Below are positions 48,274-57,893 of a DNA stretch of 64,000 bases, one piece after another (position 1 is the first letter of the stretch; the number at the start of each line of letters is the position of its first letter). This DNA is from Aquabacter cavernae (lineage in GTDB: Bacteria > Pseudomonadota > Alphaproteobacteria > Rhizobiales > Xanthobacteraceae), in the NCBI RefSeq assembly GCF_003993795.1, contig NZ_RWKV01000008.1, forward strand, positions 372,001 to 436,000, in the 5' to 3' direction. The notes under the pieces are model-generated. The model was given only the letters and a program-made list of their open reading frames with translations. It was not told the origin of the DNA and searched no databases. Position numbers and translations under genes: made by a program.

Positions 48274-49293
48274 ATGTCACGGACATTCAAACACTTCCTG
48301 CTTGCCGCCGGCATGCTCGCCATGGGCGCCAGCGCCGCAGGCGCGGCGACGCTGGACGACGTGAAGGCCAGGAGCGCCCTCAATTGCGGCGTGTCCCAGG
48401 GGCTTCCCGGATTCTCCAATCCCGACGACAAGGGCAATTGGGCCGGCCTCGACGTGGATTTCTGTCGCGCCATCGCGGCGGCGATCTTCAACGATCCCAC
48501 CAAGGTGAAGTTCTCGCCGCTCTCGGCGAAGGATCGCTTCACAGCCCTCCAGTCGGGCGCCATCGACGTTCTGTCGCGCAACACCACCTGGACCATGTCG
48601 CGCGACACGACGCTGGGCTTCAACTTCGCGGGCGTCATGTATTATGACGGCCAGGGCTTCATGGTCCGCAAGTCGCTGAACCTGAAGTCGGTCTCGGACC
48701 TGAACGGCGCCTCCATCTGCGTGCAGACGGGCACCACCAACGAGCTGAATGTCGGCGACTACTTCCGCACCAACAATCTGAAGTACGAGCTGATCGCGTT
48801 CGCGACCATCGACGAGACCATCAAGGCCTATGATTCCGGCCGCTGCGATGCCTTCACGGCCGACCAGTCCCAGCTCTATGCGGTGCGCCTCAAGCTCACC
48901 AATGCGGCTGACCACGTGGTGCTGCAGCAGGTGATCTCCAAGGAGCCCCTCGGCCCGCTGGTGCGCCAGGGCGACGACCAGTGGTTCGACCTGGTGAAGT
49001 GGACCTACTTCGCCATGCTCGACGCCGAGGAGCTGGGCGTGAACTCCAAGAACGTGGACCAGATGGGCTCCACCGCCAATCCGGAGATCAAGCGCCTGCT
49101 GGGCACGGACGGCAAGTTCGGCGAGGCCATCGGCATCTCAAACGACTGGGTCGCCCGCATCGTCAAGCACGTTGGCAATTACGGCGAGGTGTTCGACCGC
49201 AATCTCGGCCCCGCCACGCCGCTGGCCATCAATCGCGGCCAGAACAATCTGTGGAACAATGGCGGCCTGCAATACGGCATGCCGGTTCGCTGA
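48274..49293 (+). CDS. aapJ: General L-amino acid ABC transporter, substrate-binding protein
   Basis: A 339-residue periplasmic protein with a signal peptide (cleavage near AGA-AT) and the AapJ/YhdW pattern: RSALNCGVSQGLPGFSNPDD, GLDVDFCRAIAAAIFND, GAIDVLSRNTTWTMSRDTTL and ICVQTGTTNELNVGDYF. AapJ binds a broad range of L-amino acids, acidic ones first. It heads the aapJQMP operon. A 12-bp hairpin after its stop probably allows excess AapJ over the membrane parts. Confidence 0.95.
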   Translation: MSRTFKHFLLAAGMLAMGASAAGAATLDDVKARSALNCGVSQGLPGFSNPDDKGNWAGLDVDFCRAIAAAIFNDPTKVKFSPLSAKDRFTALQSGAIDVLSRNTTWTMSRDTTLGFNFAGVMYYDGQGFMVRKSLNLKSVSDLNGASICVQTGTTNELNVGDYFRTNNLKYELIAFATIDETIKAYDSGRCDAFTADQSQLYAVRLKLTNAADHVVLQQVISKEPLGPLVRQGDDQWFDLVKWTYFAMLDAEELGVNSKNVDQMGSTANPEIKRLLGTDGKFGEAIGISNDWVARIVKHVGNYGEVFDRNLGPATPLAINRGQNNLWNNGGLQYGMPVR

Positions 49294-49300
49294 CGCTCTC

Positions 49301-49329
49301 CCGCCCGGCATCTGATTGATGCCGGGCGG
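49301..49329 (+). promoter_or_regulatory. Stem-loop between aapJ and aapQ
   Basis: CCGCCCGGCATC pairs perfectly with GATGCCGGGCGG around a 5-base loop. No U-run follows, so it is more likely a 3'-stabilising or attenuating hairpin than a full terminator. Such hairpins are common between binding-protein and permease genes. Confidence 0.65.
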
Positions 49330-49482
49330 CCTCTCGTGCGAGACATGAGAATTTTATAATAAGACTTTGATATAAAAGACTTTTGGGGAGACAAGGTCGC
49401 GTCTCAACCCGTCGTCGGCCTGGGGCGGTTGGCGGCACCGGAAGAATGATAAGGGCCAAAGCGCCCAGATTTCGAGGGGCTA

Positions 49483-50772
49483 ATGACTGACGCACGCTTG
49501 CCGGATTCCGCTCCGGCGCGCCGATGGTCGTGGACCGACCCGGCGCTGCGATCCGCCGTGATCCAGGTCTCCCTGGCCATATTGCTCATCTGGATGGCGT
49601 GGTCGTTCTTCGCCAACGCCCAGGCCAACCTCGCCCGACAAGGCATCGCCTCGGGCTTCGGCTTCCTCGACAATTCCGCCGGCTTCGGCATCACCCAGAC
49701 GCTCATTCCCTATTCGGAATCCATGAGCTACGGCCGCGCCTTCCTGGTGGGCCTGCTCAATACGCTCCTGGTGGCCGTGCTGGGCATCATCCTCGCCACC
49801 GTCATCGGCTTCCTGGTGGGCGTCGCGCGCCTGTCGGAGAATGTGGTCATCCGCGCTTTGGCCTCCGCTTATGTGGAGGTGACGCGCAACCTGCCGCCGC
49901 TGTTCCAGATCCTGTTCTGGTATCTGGCGGTGCTCGCCACCATGCCCAATCCGCGCCAGGGCTGGGCCTTCGGCCTCCAGCCCCTGCTTCAGTCGCTCGC
50001 CAACGGGGCGGCATCCATCGGCCTCTCCCCTCTGGCCGACGGGCTGCGCAGCCTTGCGGGTGACGTGTCCGGTCCGGGGGTCTTCCTGTCCAATCGCGGG
50101 CTCGTGGTGCCCCGGCCGGTCTTCGAGGCGGATTTCAATATCATCTTCGGCGTATTGGTCGTCGGCATCATCGCCGCCTGGATCGTGAAGCGCTGGGCGC
50201 ATGTGCGTCGCGAGAAGACCGGCCAGCCTTTTCCCACCTTCTGGGTGGGACTGGCCCTGGTTCTCGGTCCCGCCATCATCGCGGGCTTCGTGCTGGGCTG
50301 GCCCATGACCTTCGAGAAGCCGGAACTGCGCGGCTTCAACTTCGCGGGCGGGGTGCGCATCATCCCTGAATTCGTGGCCCTGCTGGTGGCGCTGTCGGTC
50401 TACACGGCGGGCTTCATCGCGGAGATCGTGCGCGCGGGCATCCTGGCGGTGTCCAAGGGGCAGACGGAAGCTGCGAAATCGCTGGGCATGCGCTCCGGTC
50501 CGACCATGCGGCTGATCATCATTCCGCAGGCCATGCGGGTCATCGTGCCCCCGCTCACCAGCCAGTATCTGAACCTCACCAAGAATTCGACGCTCGGCGT
50601 GGCGGTGGGCTATCCGGACCTGTTCGCGGTGTTCGCCGGCACCACCCTGAACCAGACCGGGCAGGCCATTGAAATCATCGCCATGACCATGGCGGTCTAT
50701 CTCACCATCTCCATCCTCACGTCGATGCTGATGGGTTGGTACAACAAGCGCGTCGCGCTTGTGGAACGGTGA
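49483..50772 (+). CDS. aapQ: General L-amino acid ABC transporter, permease AapQ
   Basis: A 429-residue inner-membrane permease with an N-terminal membrane segment, a large insert typical of AapQ and the HisM-type core: GLLNTLLVAVLGIILATVIG, YVEVTRNLPPLFQILFWYL, EIVRAGILAVSKGQTEAAKS (the EAA loop) and LTKNSTLGVAVGYPDL. It pairs with AapM. GAGGGG precedes the ATG. Confidence 0.95.
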   Translation: MTDARLPDSAPARRWSWTDPALRSAVIQVSLAILLIWMAWSFFANAQANLARQGIASGFGFLDNSAGFGITQTLIPYSESMSYGRAFLVGLLNTLLVAVLGIILATVIGFLVGVARLSENVVIRALASAYVEVTRNLPPLFQILFWYLAVLATMPNPRQGWAFGLQPLLQSLANGAASIGLSPLADGLRSLAGDVSGPGVFLSNRGLVVPRPVFEADFNIIFGVLVVGIIAAWIVKRWAHVRREKTGQPFPTFWVGLALVLGPAIIAGFVLGWPMTFEKPELRGFNFAGGVRIIPEFVALLVALSVYTAGFIAEIVRAGILAVSKGQTEAAKSLGMRSGPTMRLIIIPQAMRVIVPPLTSQYLNLTKNSTLGVAVGYPDLFAVFAGTTLNQTGQAIEIIAMTMAVYLTISILTSMLMGWYNKRVALVER

Positions 50773-50783
50773 GGAGGCGCGCC

Positions 50784-52160
50784 ATGGAAACCCGCACCGT
50801 CGCCTTTGTGGCCCCTCCGGAGCTTCGCCCGCAGGAACCCGCACCCGCCAACACCCGCGGCGCCATCGGCTGGGCCCGCGCGCATCTGTTCGGCTCGGTC
50901 GGACAGGTTCTGCTGACCCTGCTCGGCATCTTCGTCGTCTATGCCGTCGTGCCGCCGCTGCTGAAGTTCTTCGTCTTCGAGGCGGTCTGGACCGGCACGG
51001 GTCGTGACGACTGCCTGCCCGAGAAGATCGGCCGCCCCGTGGGCGCCTGCTGGCCCTTCATCTGGGCCAAGTGGAACCAGATCCTTTACGGCTTCTACCC
51101 GGCGGCGGAGCGCTGGCGGGTGAACACGGTCTATCTCATGGGCGCGCTGCTGCTGGCGCCGCTCCTGTTCCCCAAGCTGCCCTTCAAGCGGCTCAATGCG
51201 CTCGCCTTCTTCGGTATCTATCCGGTCATCGCCTTCGTGCTGCTGACCGGCGGCGACCTGGACATGCGCACCTTCCTGCTCGGCTGGACCGGCCTGGATT
51301 TCGGGCTGGCGAGCTTCGCCGGACTGCGGGTCGGATTCTGGCTGCAATTCATCCTCGTGGCGCTCATCGCGGCGGGGATCGGCATGCTGGTCTGCCCCTT
51401 CTTCGGGGGCGAGCGCGGCAGCGTCGCGAAGTCCATCCTCAAGGTCTTCGCGGTGCTCGGCGTGATCCTGCTGGTGGTGGATCTCGATTTCGGCCTGGAG
51501 CCGGTGGAGACCCGCCAATGGGGCGGCCTGCTCGTGACGTTGGTGATCGCGGTCACCGGCATCACGGTGTCGCTGCCGTTCGGCATCCTGCTGGCGCTGG
51601 GCCGACGCTCCGACTATCCGCTGGTGAAATACGCCTCGATCATCTTCATCGAGTTCTGGCGCGGCGTGCCGCTCATCACGGTGCTGTTCTTCGCCACCTA
51701 CATGCTGCCGCTGTTCCTGCCCGGCCGCTTCACCATTGACGGCCTTCTGCGGGCCCTGGTGGGCGTCGCGCTGTTCGCCTCCGCCTACATGGCGGAAGTG
51801 GTGCGCGGCGGCCTGCAGGCGATCCCCAAGGGGCAATATGAAGGCGCCATGGCGCTCGGCCTGCGGTCGGGCTTCATGATGCGCCTCGTGGTGCTGCCGC
51901 AGGCGCTGAAGCTTGTCATTCCGGGCATCGTCAACAACTTCATCGGCCTGTTCAAGGACACGACGCTGGTGCTGATCGTGTCCATCTTCGACCTGCTGGG
52001 CATCCTGCGGGCGTCCTTCACGGACCCCGCCTGGGCGACGCCGACCACGCTCTTCACGGGCTTCGGCTTCGCGGGGATCGTCTATTTCGTCTTCTGCTAC
52101 GGCATGTCCCGCTATTCCATGGCGCTCGAGAAGCGCCTTGACCGCAGCCACCGCCACTGA
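50784..52160 (+). CDS. aapM: General L-amino acid ABC transporter, permease AapM
   Basis: A 458-residue permease with a long N-terminal half of extra membrane segments and a HisM-type core: [60 protein letters not shown] (EAA loop) and [33 protein letters not shown] gives an ideal ribosome site 11 bases after aapQ. It forms the heterodimeric channel with AapQ. Confidence 0.95.
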   Translation: METRTVAFVAPPELRPQEPAPANTRGAIGWARAHLFGSVGQVLLTLLGIFVVYAVVPPLLKFFVFEAVWTGTGRDDCLPEKIGRPVGACWPFIWAKWNQILYGFYPAAERWRVNTVYLMGALLLAPLLFPKLPFKRLNALAFFGIYPVIAFVLLTGGDLDMRTFLLGWTGLDFGLASFAGLRVGFWLQFILVALIAAGIGMLVCPFFGGERGSVAKSILKVFAVLGVILLVVDLDFGLEPVETRQWGGLLVTLVIAVTGITVSLPFGILLALGRRSDYPLVKYASIIFIEFWRGVPLITVLFFATYMLPLFLPGRFTIDGLLRALVGVALFASAYMAEVVRGGLQAIPKGQYEGAMALGLRSGFMMRLVVLPQALKLVIPGIVNNFIGLFKDTTLVLIVSIFDLLGILRASFTDPAWATPTTLFTGFGFAGIVYFVFCYGMSRYSMALEKRLDRSHRH

Positions 52161-52170
52161 GGAGAGCGCC

Positions 52171-52953
52171 ATGAGTGCCCAGCAACAAGCCGCCTCCAAT
52201 TCCACCGCCCAAGGCGCGGCGGAATATGCCGTCGAGCTGATCGGCGTGAACAAGTGGTATGGCGATTTTCACGTCCTTCGGGACATCAACCTGTCGGTGG
52301 GGCGCGGCGAGCGCATCGTGGTCTGCGGACCCTCCGGCTCCGGCAAGTCCACCATGATCCGCTGCATCAACCGGCTGGAAGAGCACCAGAAGGGTCGGAT
52401 CGTCGTGGATGGCATCGAACTCACCAACGACCTCAAGCGCATCGACGAGGTGCGCCGCGAGGTGGGCATGGTGTTCCAGCACTTCAACCTGTTCCCCCAC
52501 CTCACCATCCTGGAAAACTGCACCCTCGCGCCCATGTGGGTGCGCAAGATGCCCAAGAAGGAGGCCGAGGATCTGGCCATGCATTTCCTGGCCAAGGTGA
52601 AGATCCCGGAGCAGGCGGCCAAATATCCCGGCCAGCTCTCCGGCGGCCAGCAACAGCGCGTGGCCATCGCCCGGGCGCTGTGCATGCGCCCGCGCATCAT
52701 GCTGTTCGACGAGCCCACCTCGGCCCTCGACCCGGAAATGGTGAAGGAGGTGCTCGACACCATGGTGTCGCTCGCCAATGAGGGCATGACCATGCTGTGC
52801 GTGACCCACGAAATGGGCTTTGCGCGGCAGGTGGCGGACCGGGTGATCTTCATGGATGCCGGGCAGATCATCGAGATGAACGAGCCGAGCACCTTCTTCT
52901 CGAACCCGCAGCACGAGCGCACCCGGCTGTTCCTGTCCCAGATCCTGCACTGA
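52171..52953 (+). CDS. aapP: General L-amino acid ABC transporter, ATPase AapP
   Basis: A 260-residue ATPase with Walker [11 protein letters not shown]-loop [11 protein letters not shown], signature [15 protein letters not shown], Walker [14 protein letters not shown] and the switch His in [16 protein letters not shown]. It energises AapQM. The ATG at 52171 follows GAGGAGAGCGCC, 10 bases after the aapM stop. A palindromic hairpin follows the stop. Confidence 0.96.
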   Translation: MSAQQQAASNSTAQGAAEYAVELIGVNKWYGDFHVLRDINLSVGRGERIVVCGPSGSGKSTMIRCINRLEEHQKGRIVVDGIELTNDLKRIDEVRREVGMVFQHFNLFPHLTILENCTLAPMWVRKMPKKEAEDLAMHFLAKVKIPEQAAKYPGQLSGGQQQRVAIARALCMRPRIMLFDEPTSALDPEMVKEVLDTMVSLANEGMTMLCVTHEMGFARQVADRVIFMDAGQIIEMNEPSTFFSNPQHERTRLFLSQILH

Positions 52954-52956
52954 GCG

Positions 52957-53034
52957 AAAGCCCGCGCGCGGGCTTTAGTCAACGCACTTTCGTCAACGGG
53001 GCATTCCCCGGGTTTCGATCCGGGCAATGCCCCG
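52957..53034. terminator. Double hairpin between convergent aapP and EAL genes
   Basis: AAAGCCCGCGCGCGGGCTTT (52957-52976) is a perfect 20-base palindrome just after the aapP stop. A second long hairpin follows (CGGGGCATT at 52997-53005 with AATGCCCCG at 53026-53034, and inner CCCGG/CCGGG pairs). Together they probably end both transcripts, although U-runs are short. Confidence 0.65.
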
Positions 53035-53060
53035 TGTTGCCGCCGCTCCGGCGGCCGGGT

Positions 53061-55724
53061 TCACAGGAGCAGGTCGGGCCGCAAATGGCGGCGGTCCCGC
53101 ACCATGGCCTTGAGGCAGGTTTCCGACACCGACCGCGAGAACAGGAAGCCCTGGCCGGTGTGGCAGCCCAGCTCCACGAGCGCCTCCCGCTGTCGTTCCG
53201 TCTCGATGCCTTCAGCGGTGATCGACACGTCCAGCGTGCCCCCGAGGCGCAATGTCATGTCCACGATGGAACGGGAGACGAGGTCCGTATCGATGGCATG
53301 GACAAAGGAGCCGTCGATCTTCAACTCGTCGAAATTCATCAGATTCAGGTAGCTGAGCGAGGAATAGCCGGTTCCGAAATCGTCCAGCGACACCTTGAAG
53401 CCCATGTCGCGGATCTGGTTGATCTTGCGGACTGTGTCCGCGATTTCGCGGCTGAACACGGTCTCGGTCAGTTCGATGGTCACGAGGCTTGGATCGATGC
53501 CTGTGGTGACCAAGTGATCTTTTAGCGTCAGCGCCACATCCACCCGGTCGAACTGGGCGTGGGAGACGTTCAGCGAAATGGGAATGGGCGCGACGCCGTC
53601 CGCTTCATCCAGCCACCGGCGCTGGAAGCGCATGACTTCTCCGATGACCCACTCGCCCAGCGGCACGATGAGCCCGCTTTCCTCCGCCACCGGAATGAAC
53701 ACCGCGGGGCTGAGCGGCCCGTCCGTGGGATGGCGCCAGCGCACCAAGGCTTCCGCGCCAATGATTTCGCCGGTGGAGAGGTTGACCTTCGGCTGATATT
53801 CCAGCTCCAGCCCCTTGTTGGAGACCGCGCGCTGGAGGTCCTCATAGAGCCGGACGCGCTCGTGGGCCTTGGCCTCCAGCTCAGGGCTGAAGAAGGCATA
53901 TGAGCCTTGGCCTCGCCGCCGGGCGAGGCCGTGGGCGATTTCCGCCGCCTGCAGCAGCTTCTCGCCGTCATGCCCCACCGCACCCACATGGGCGGCGCCG
54001 ACCGTCATCTGCGCCAGGAAGGTATGGCCGGTCAGCGGGTATTCTCGCGACAGATGGGTCACCAGGGAGTGGAGCCGGGCCTCGGGGTTGTGCCCGAGGC
54101 TGGGGCCGCAGACGAAAACGCAGAATTTCTCGCTGTCGGTGCGGGCCACCAGGCAGCCATGGGCGCTCAGCGTCGCAAGTGTCGCGCCGACGGCGGAGAA
54201 CGCCTCGTCACTGATCTCGAAGCCCCGGAACTCCTTGAGGCCAGCGAGGCCCACAATGTCGAACACGAACAGGCAGTCGTCGTTCGCGGCGACGGACAAC
54301 GGCGCGGCGACGGCAGCCAGGAAGCCTTCGCGGTTCGGAAGCCCGGTCTTGGAATCCAGGACGAGCTGCGAGCGCAGCCGCAATTCCAGGGCGCGCTGCT
54401 TGGAGATGTCCATCACCAGGATGGCGAAGCCTTCAGCGCTGCCGCCGGGGGCGATGTCGATGCGGCTGATATTCACCGTGAAGTAGCGGTCGATATCGTT
54501 CTGGATGCACCGCAGCTCCAGCGAAGCGTGCGATTTCAGGCCGGATGACACCAATTGCAGGTCGCGCAGGGCCTTTTCGAGGTTTTCCGTCAGCCCCTGG
54601 TCGCCGCCGGACCGGATGGCGTGGCGCAGGCTGGCGAACACGTCTCCGCGCAGATGCTCAGGCACCGCGAACATGTCGGAGAGGCTGATCCAGTTCTCAT
54701 TGTGCTTGATGGCCCCGCCATTGACGTTGGAGATGGCAATGCAGGCGGGCGTCTGGGTGAACATGGTGTCGAGAAGGGTGGAAACCTCCTCCTGATTGCG
54801 GATGCTGCGGGCACCTGCCAGGCCGACGAAGATGATGACGGCGCTCATCAGGCCCGCCAGGGACAGGACCGCGCGGCTGAGGGCCCGCCATTCCGCCAAA
54901 GCATGTTCGGTCGGCACGGAGATGGCGAGGATCAGCGGCAAGTCGGGCAGGTGGCGCAGGACATTCAGGCTCTCGGCATCCCCCGCCAGGGTCTGCCCTT
55001 CCTCGGCAATGAAACGCTCGTTCGTCGTGGCGAAGCGCCGGAGTGCGGGATTGTCCTCGAAGGTGCGCGCAAAGACCGTTGCATCGGAGGGGGCCTGGGC
55101 GACGATACGGAACTTGGTGGTCAGCAGGCTGATGACGATGCCGGAATCGGGGCGGTATGTGGACAGCACGTTCTCGAACAAGGCGGTGTCGATGGAGGCG
55201 CAGATGACGCCGAGGGGATGCCCGTCCGGTCCGCGAATGGGGCGGCTCGCGAAGAATTGCCAAGTGTTGAGGACACGGCTGACGACGGTCTCGGAGATGT
55301 AGAGCTTGTCCTGCTTGCCATCGGAAATCTCCCGGAAATAGGGACGATCGGAGAAGGACAGGTAGGGGAATTCCGGAAGCCGGGAATTGGCAATCATGCG
55401 GCCGGTCGAATCCAGCGCGAAGACCGTCGAGAGGCCCGTGACGCCGGTGGCGAAGTCGGCCAGCTTGGCCTGGATGGCCCGGGTCTCCACCTGTCCGCCG
55501 GACGCCGCGATTTCACGGGAGCTTTTGTCGAGGACGCGGTCTATCCCCAGGATGGCCTTGCTGACGAATTCCGCCAGGACTGCGCTCGCATTCTCGATGC
55601 GGCGATAATTGTTGGCGATCGTGTTCTTTCTTTCGTAAGCAACATAAGCGAGTGAGCCGGCAATTATCGTGATCGCAATTGCAAAGCACGCCGCGACAAG
55701 AATCTTCGCCTGCGTAATCCTCAT
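53061..55724 (-). CDS. Membrane-bound EAL phosphodiesterase with PDC sensor and degenerate GGDEF
   Basis: About 887 residues. Membrane segment 1 (about 8-30) and segment 2 (about 285-308) flank a periplasmic PDC/dCache-like sensor (AVFALDSTGRMIANSRLPEF, SDRPYFREISDGK). A PAS-like linker (about 320-450) leads to a GGDEF-type domain that begins DSKTGLPNREGF but has RTDSEKF (about 528-534) where GGDEF should be, so cyclase activity is lost. The EAL domain is intact: GAEALVRWRHP (about 658), ELTETVFS, DDFGTGYSSLSYL (about 779) and TAEGIETERQ. It should hydrolyse cyclic di-GMP in response to an external ligand. The ligand is unknown. Confidence 0.93.
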   Translation of the reverse strand: MRITQAKILVAACFAIAITIIAGSLAYVAYERKNTIANNYRRIENASAVLAEFVSKAILGIDRVLDKSSREIAASGGQVETRAIQAKLADFATGVTGLSTVFALDSTGRMIANSRLPEFPYLSFSDRPYFREISDGKQDKLYISETVVSRVLNTWQFFASRPIRGPDGHPLGVICASIDTALFENVLSTYRPDSGIVISLLTTKFRIVAQAPSDATVFARTFEDNPALRRFATTNERFIAEEGQTLAGDAESLNVLRHLPDLPLILAISVPTEHALAEWRALSRAVLSLAGLMSAVIIFVGLAGARSIRNQEEVSTLLDTMFTQTPACIAISNVNGGAIKHNENWISLSDMFAVPEHLRGDVFASLRHAIRSGGDQGLTENLEKALRDLQLVSSGLKSHASLELRCIQNDIDRYFTVNISRIDIAPGGSAEGFAILVMDISKQRALELRLRSQLVLDSKTGLPNREGFLAAVAAPLSVAANDDCLFVFDIVGLAGLKEFRGFEISDEAFSAVGATLATLSAHGCLVARTDSEKFCVFVCGPSLGHNPEARLHSLVTHLSREYPLTGHTFLAQMTVGAAHVGAVGHDGEKLLQAAEIAHGLARRRGQGSYAFFSPELEAKAHERVRLYEDLQRAVSNKGLELEYQPKVNLSTGEIIGAEALVRWRHPTDGPLSPAVFIPVAEESGLIVPLGEWVIGEVMRFQRRWLDEADGVAPIPISLNVSHAQFDRVDVALTLKDHLVTTGIDPSLVTIELTETVFSREIADTVRKINQIRDMGFKVSLDDFGTGYSSLSYLNLMNFDELKIDGSFVHAIDTDLVSRSIVDMTLRLGGTLDVSITAEGIETERQREALVELGCHTGQGFLFSRSVSETCLKAMVRDRRHLRPDLLL

Positions 55725-56179
55725 CACGGTTCGCCCGTGCGCGGAGTTAATCGGGGTAAAATTTCAGCCTCCTCCATACTTATTAACCTTAAAAGAAAAG
55801 CGTGTTTCTCCAAGATAGGTGGCTGAGATCACTCTTAAATGTGGCCGACCGCAGGGTGGAAGGTCAAGCTGAACCAGCGTGAATCCTGAAACGTTCTTCC
55901 TTGTGGATTGAAATAAAAAGTAATTCGAGGATGCGGGGGTCAAAGGGGGCCGAAAGCAGAAGCCCAAGCCCCTGGTTCCGATCCGGAACGGGCATAGCGG
56001 GCATAGCGATCCTGCGGTGGGGCACGTTCCGGTGATGGCGGGATCAGCGATCCGCCAGATGAGCGCGCGCCGATGCGCCTGGACAGCCCAGCGCGTCGCG
56101 AGCGTTCGTCATTCAGAAGGCGCTTGGATCCCGCTTCCCCACGCCAAGCCCGGCATGGCGGCTGGTTCGGGGCGCCCCG
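55725..56179. other. Intergenic region upstream of the EAL gene
   Basis: No coding sequence is supported in these 455 bases. The right part is ordinary GC-rich spacer. The left 200 bases are AT-richer and probably hold the EAL promoter. TTAACCTTAA (55783-55792) resembles a CtrA-type box (TTAA spaced repeats, TTAACC), so cell-cycle control is possible but unproven. Confidence 0.5.
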
Positions 56180-57025
56180 TCATACGGGGATGTTGTCGAT
56201 AAGGCGCGTCTTGCCGAGCCACGCGGCCGCCAACAGGCGGATGGGTTCGCCCGGCTCAGCGAGGGGGGCAAGCGTCTCCGCGTGGCGGGCCTCCACATAA
56301 TCTACCTTCAGCCCGGCCGCCGCGATGGTCTTTCTGGCCTGCGCCGCTGCATCGACGGGCGTATGTCCGGTCCGGATGGCATCCGCGGCGGTGATCAGCG
56401 CGCGGGCTATGACCGGCGCGGTGGCGCGCTCCTCGGGCGTCAGATAGCGGTTGCGGGAGGAGAGGGCGAGGCCGTCCGGCTCCCGCGTCGTGGGGCCGGG
56501 TACGATCTCGATGGGAATGTCGAGATCGCGGGCGAGGCGGGTGACCACCTTGAGCTGCTGGTAGTCCTTTTCCCCGAACAGGGCGAAGTCCGCGCCGGAC
56601 TGGAGGAAGAGCTTCGACACCACGATGGCCACGCCCGAGAAGAAGTGCGGCCGGAACGTGCTTTCGAGGCCCTGCGCCGGGCCCTCAAGGACGATCTGGG
56701 TGGTAAAGCCGGAGGGGTACATGTCGGCGGCGGCGGGCACATAGACGAAATCGGCCCCCACCTGCGTGAGAAGCTCCACGTCCCGCTCCAGGGTGCGGGG
56801 ATAGCGCGAGAAGTCCTCATTGGGGGCAAACTGCGTGGGATTGACGAAGATGGAGACCACCACCTTCTCGGCCAGCGCCTTCGCCTGACGCACCAGGTCC
56901 AGATGGCCCTCATGCAGGGCACCCATGGTGGGTACGAGGGCAACGCGCGCGCCGCCCATCTGCAAGGCCCGCAGGGTCCGTCGCAGCTCCGCCGGAGTGT
57001 CCACCAGCTTCGGCGCCTGCGTCAT
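56180..57025 (-). CDS. panC: Pantothenate synthetase
   Basis: A 281-residue enzyme that joins pantoate and beta-alanine with ATP, the last step of vitamin B5 synthesis. It shows VALVPTMGALHEGHLDLVRQ (HIGH-type site), SIFVNPTQFAPNEDFSRYPR, FFSGVAIVVSKLFLQSGAD, FGEKDYQQLKVV (KDxQQ) and ALSSRNRYLTPEER (KMSKS-like). The start at 57025 follows GGGAGGATGGATC; the frame continues to 57385 without support. panB is not adjacent. Confidence 0.97.
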   Translation of the reverse strand: MTQAPKLVDTPAELRRTLRALQMGGARVALVPTMGALHEGHLDLVRQAKALAEKVVVSIFVNPTQFAPNEDFSRYPRTLERDVELLTQVGADFVYVPAAADMYPSGFTTQIVLEGPAQGLESTFRPHFFSGVAIVVSKLFLQSGADFALFGEKDYQQLKVVTRLARDLDIPIEIVPGPTTREPDGLALSSRNRYLTPEERATAPVIARALITAADAIRTGHTPVDAAAQARKTIAAAGLKVDYVEARHAETLAPLAEPGEPIRLLAAAWLGKTRLIDNIPV

Positions 57026-57176
57026 GATCCATCCTCCCGGTTTCTTTTTCGGCGCGGACCTTAGAGTGCCATCGCTTCGGGTGGAAGCGGCCGAGTGCTT
57101 GTGCAATGGGCGGTGAGGCTTATGTTCGCCCTCATGACCACGCCCGGCCTGTCCGCACGCTTTCCGGCTCCGCCCC

Positions 57177-57893
57177 ATGGGTGACCGGGGCCCCCGCCTT
57201 CCCGTTGGAAGCACCTCGTCGCACGAGGAACTGGACGCCTTCCTCAAGGCCGCCGGCAAATCCGTCGCGACCCCAGCAGGCGGCGGGCGCGGGCGGCTGG
57301 CCTTCGCGCTGGACGCCACGTTTTCCAGGCAGGCCACATGGTCGATGGCGCAGGAAATCCAGGCCGAGATGTTCGCCGCGGCCATGGCGCTCGGCGGGTT
57401 GGATGTCCAGTTGATCTATTATCGGGGCGCCCGCGAGTGCCGCGCGTCCGGCTGGGTCAGCGAGAGCGCGGCCCTTGCGCGCCTCATGGGGCGAATCTCC
57501 TGCGAGGGCGGGATGACGCAGATCGGCCGGGTGCTCGCCCACCTCGCCGGCGAGGGAGAACGCGCCCGCCTGCGCGCGGCGGTGTTCGTGGGCGATGCGG
57601 TGGAAGAGGATCCCGGCGCGCTCTATGAAGCCGCCGGGCGGCTCGGCGTGCTCGGCCTCAAGCTCTTCCTCTTCCAGGAGGGGCGGGACCCGCAGGTGGA
57701 GCGGGTCTTCCGCGAGATGGCCCGCCTGTCCGGCGGTGCCTGGTGTGCGTTCGCGCCGGGCGCGGGCGATGAATTGAGGGCGCTGCTGCGGGCGGTCGCC
57801 GCCTATGCCGCGGGCGGGCGGCAGGCGCTCCTTGGCTCGCGCGAGGGCGGCGCCGTGCGTCTGCTTTCCGCCATGGGAGACCGGACACCGTGA
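57177..57893 (+). CDS. VWA-like protein partnered with a DnaJ-domain protein
   Basis: A 238-residue protein with a von Willebrand A-like fold: RLAFALDATFSRQATWSMAQ supplies a D-x-T-x-S MIDAS-like motif, GMTQIGRVLAHLAGEGE a second Thr-bearing loop, and AAVFVGDAVEEDPGALYEAA a third acidic loop. It has no signal peptide and should be cytosolic. The downstream DnaJ gene overlaps its stop (GTGA), so the two products probably work together. The reaction or partner is unknown. Confidence 0.8.
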   Translation: MGDRGPRLPVGSTSSHEELDAFLKAAGKSVATPAGGGRGRLAFALDATFSRQATWSMAQEIQAEMFAAAMALGGLDVQLIYYRGARECRASGWVSESAALARLMGRISCEGGMTQIGRVLAHLAGEGERARLRAAVFVGDAVEEDPGALYEAAGRLGVLGLKLFLFQEGRDPQVERVFREMARLSGGAWCAFAPGAGDELRALLRAVAAYAAGGRQALLGSREGGAVRLLSAMGDRTP

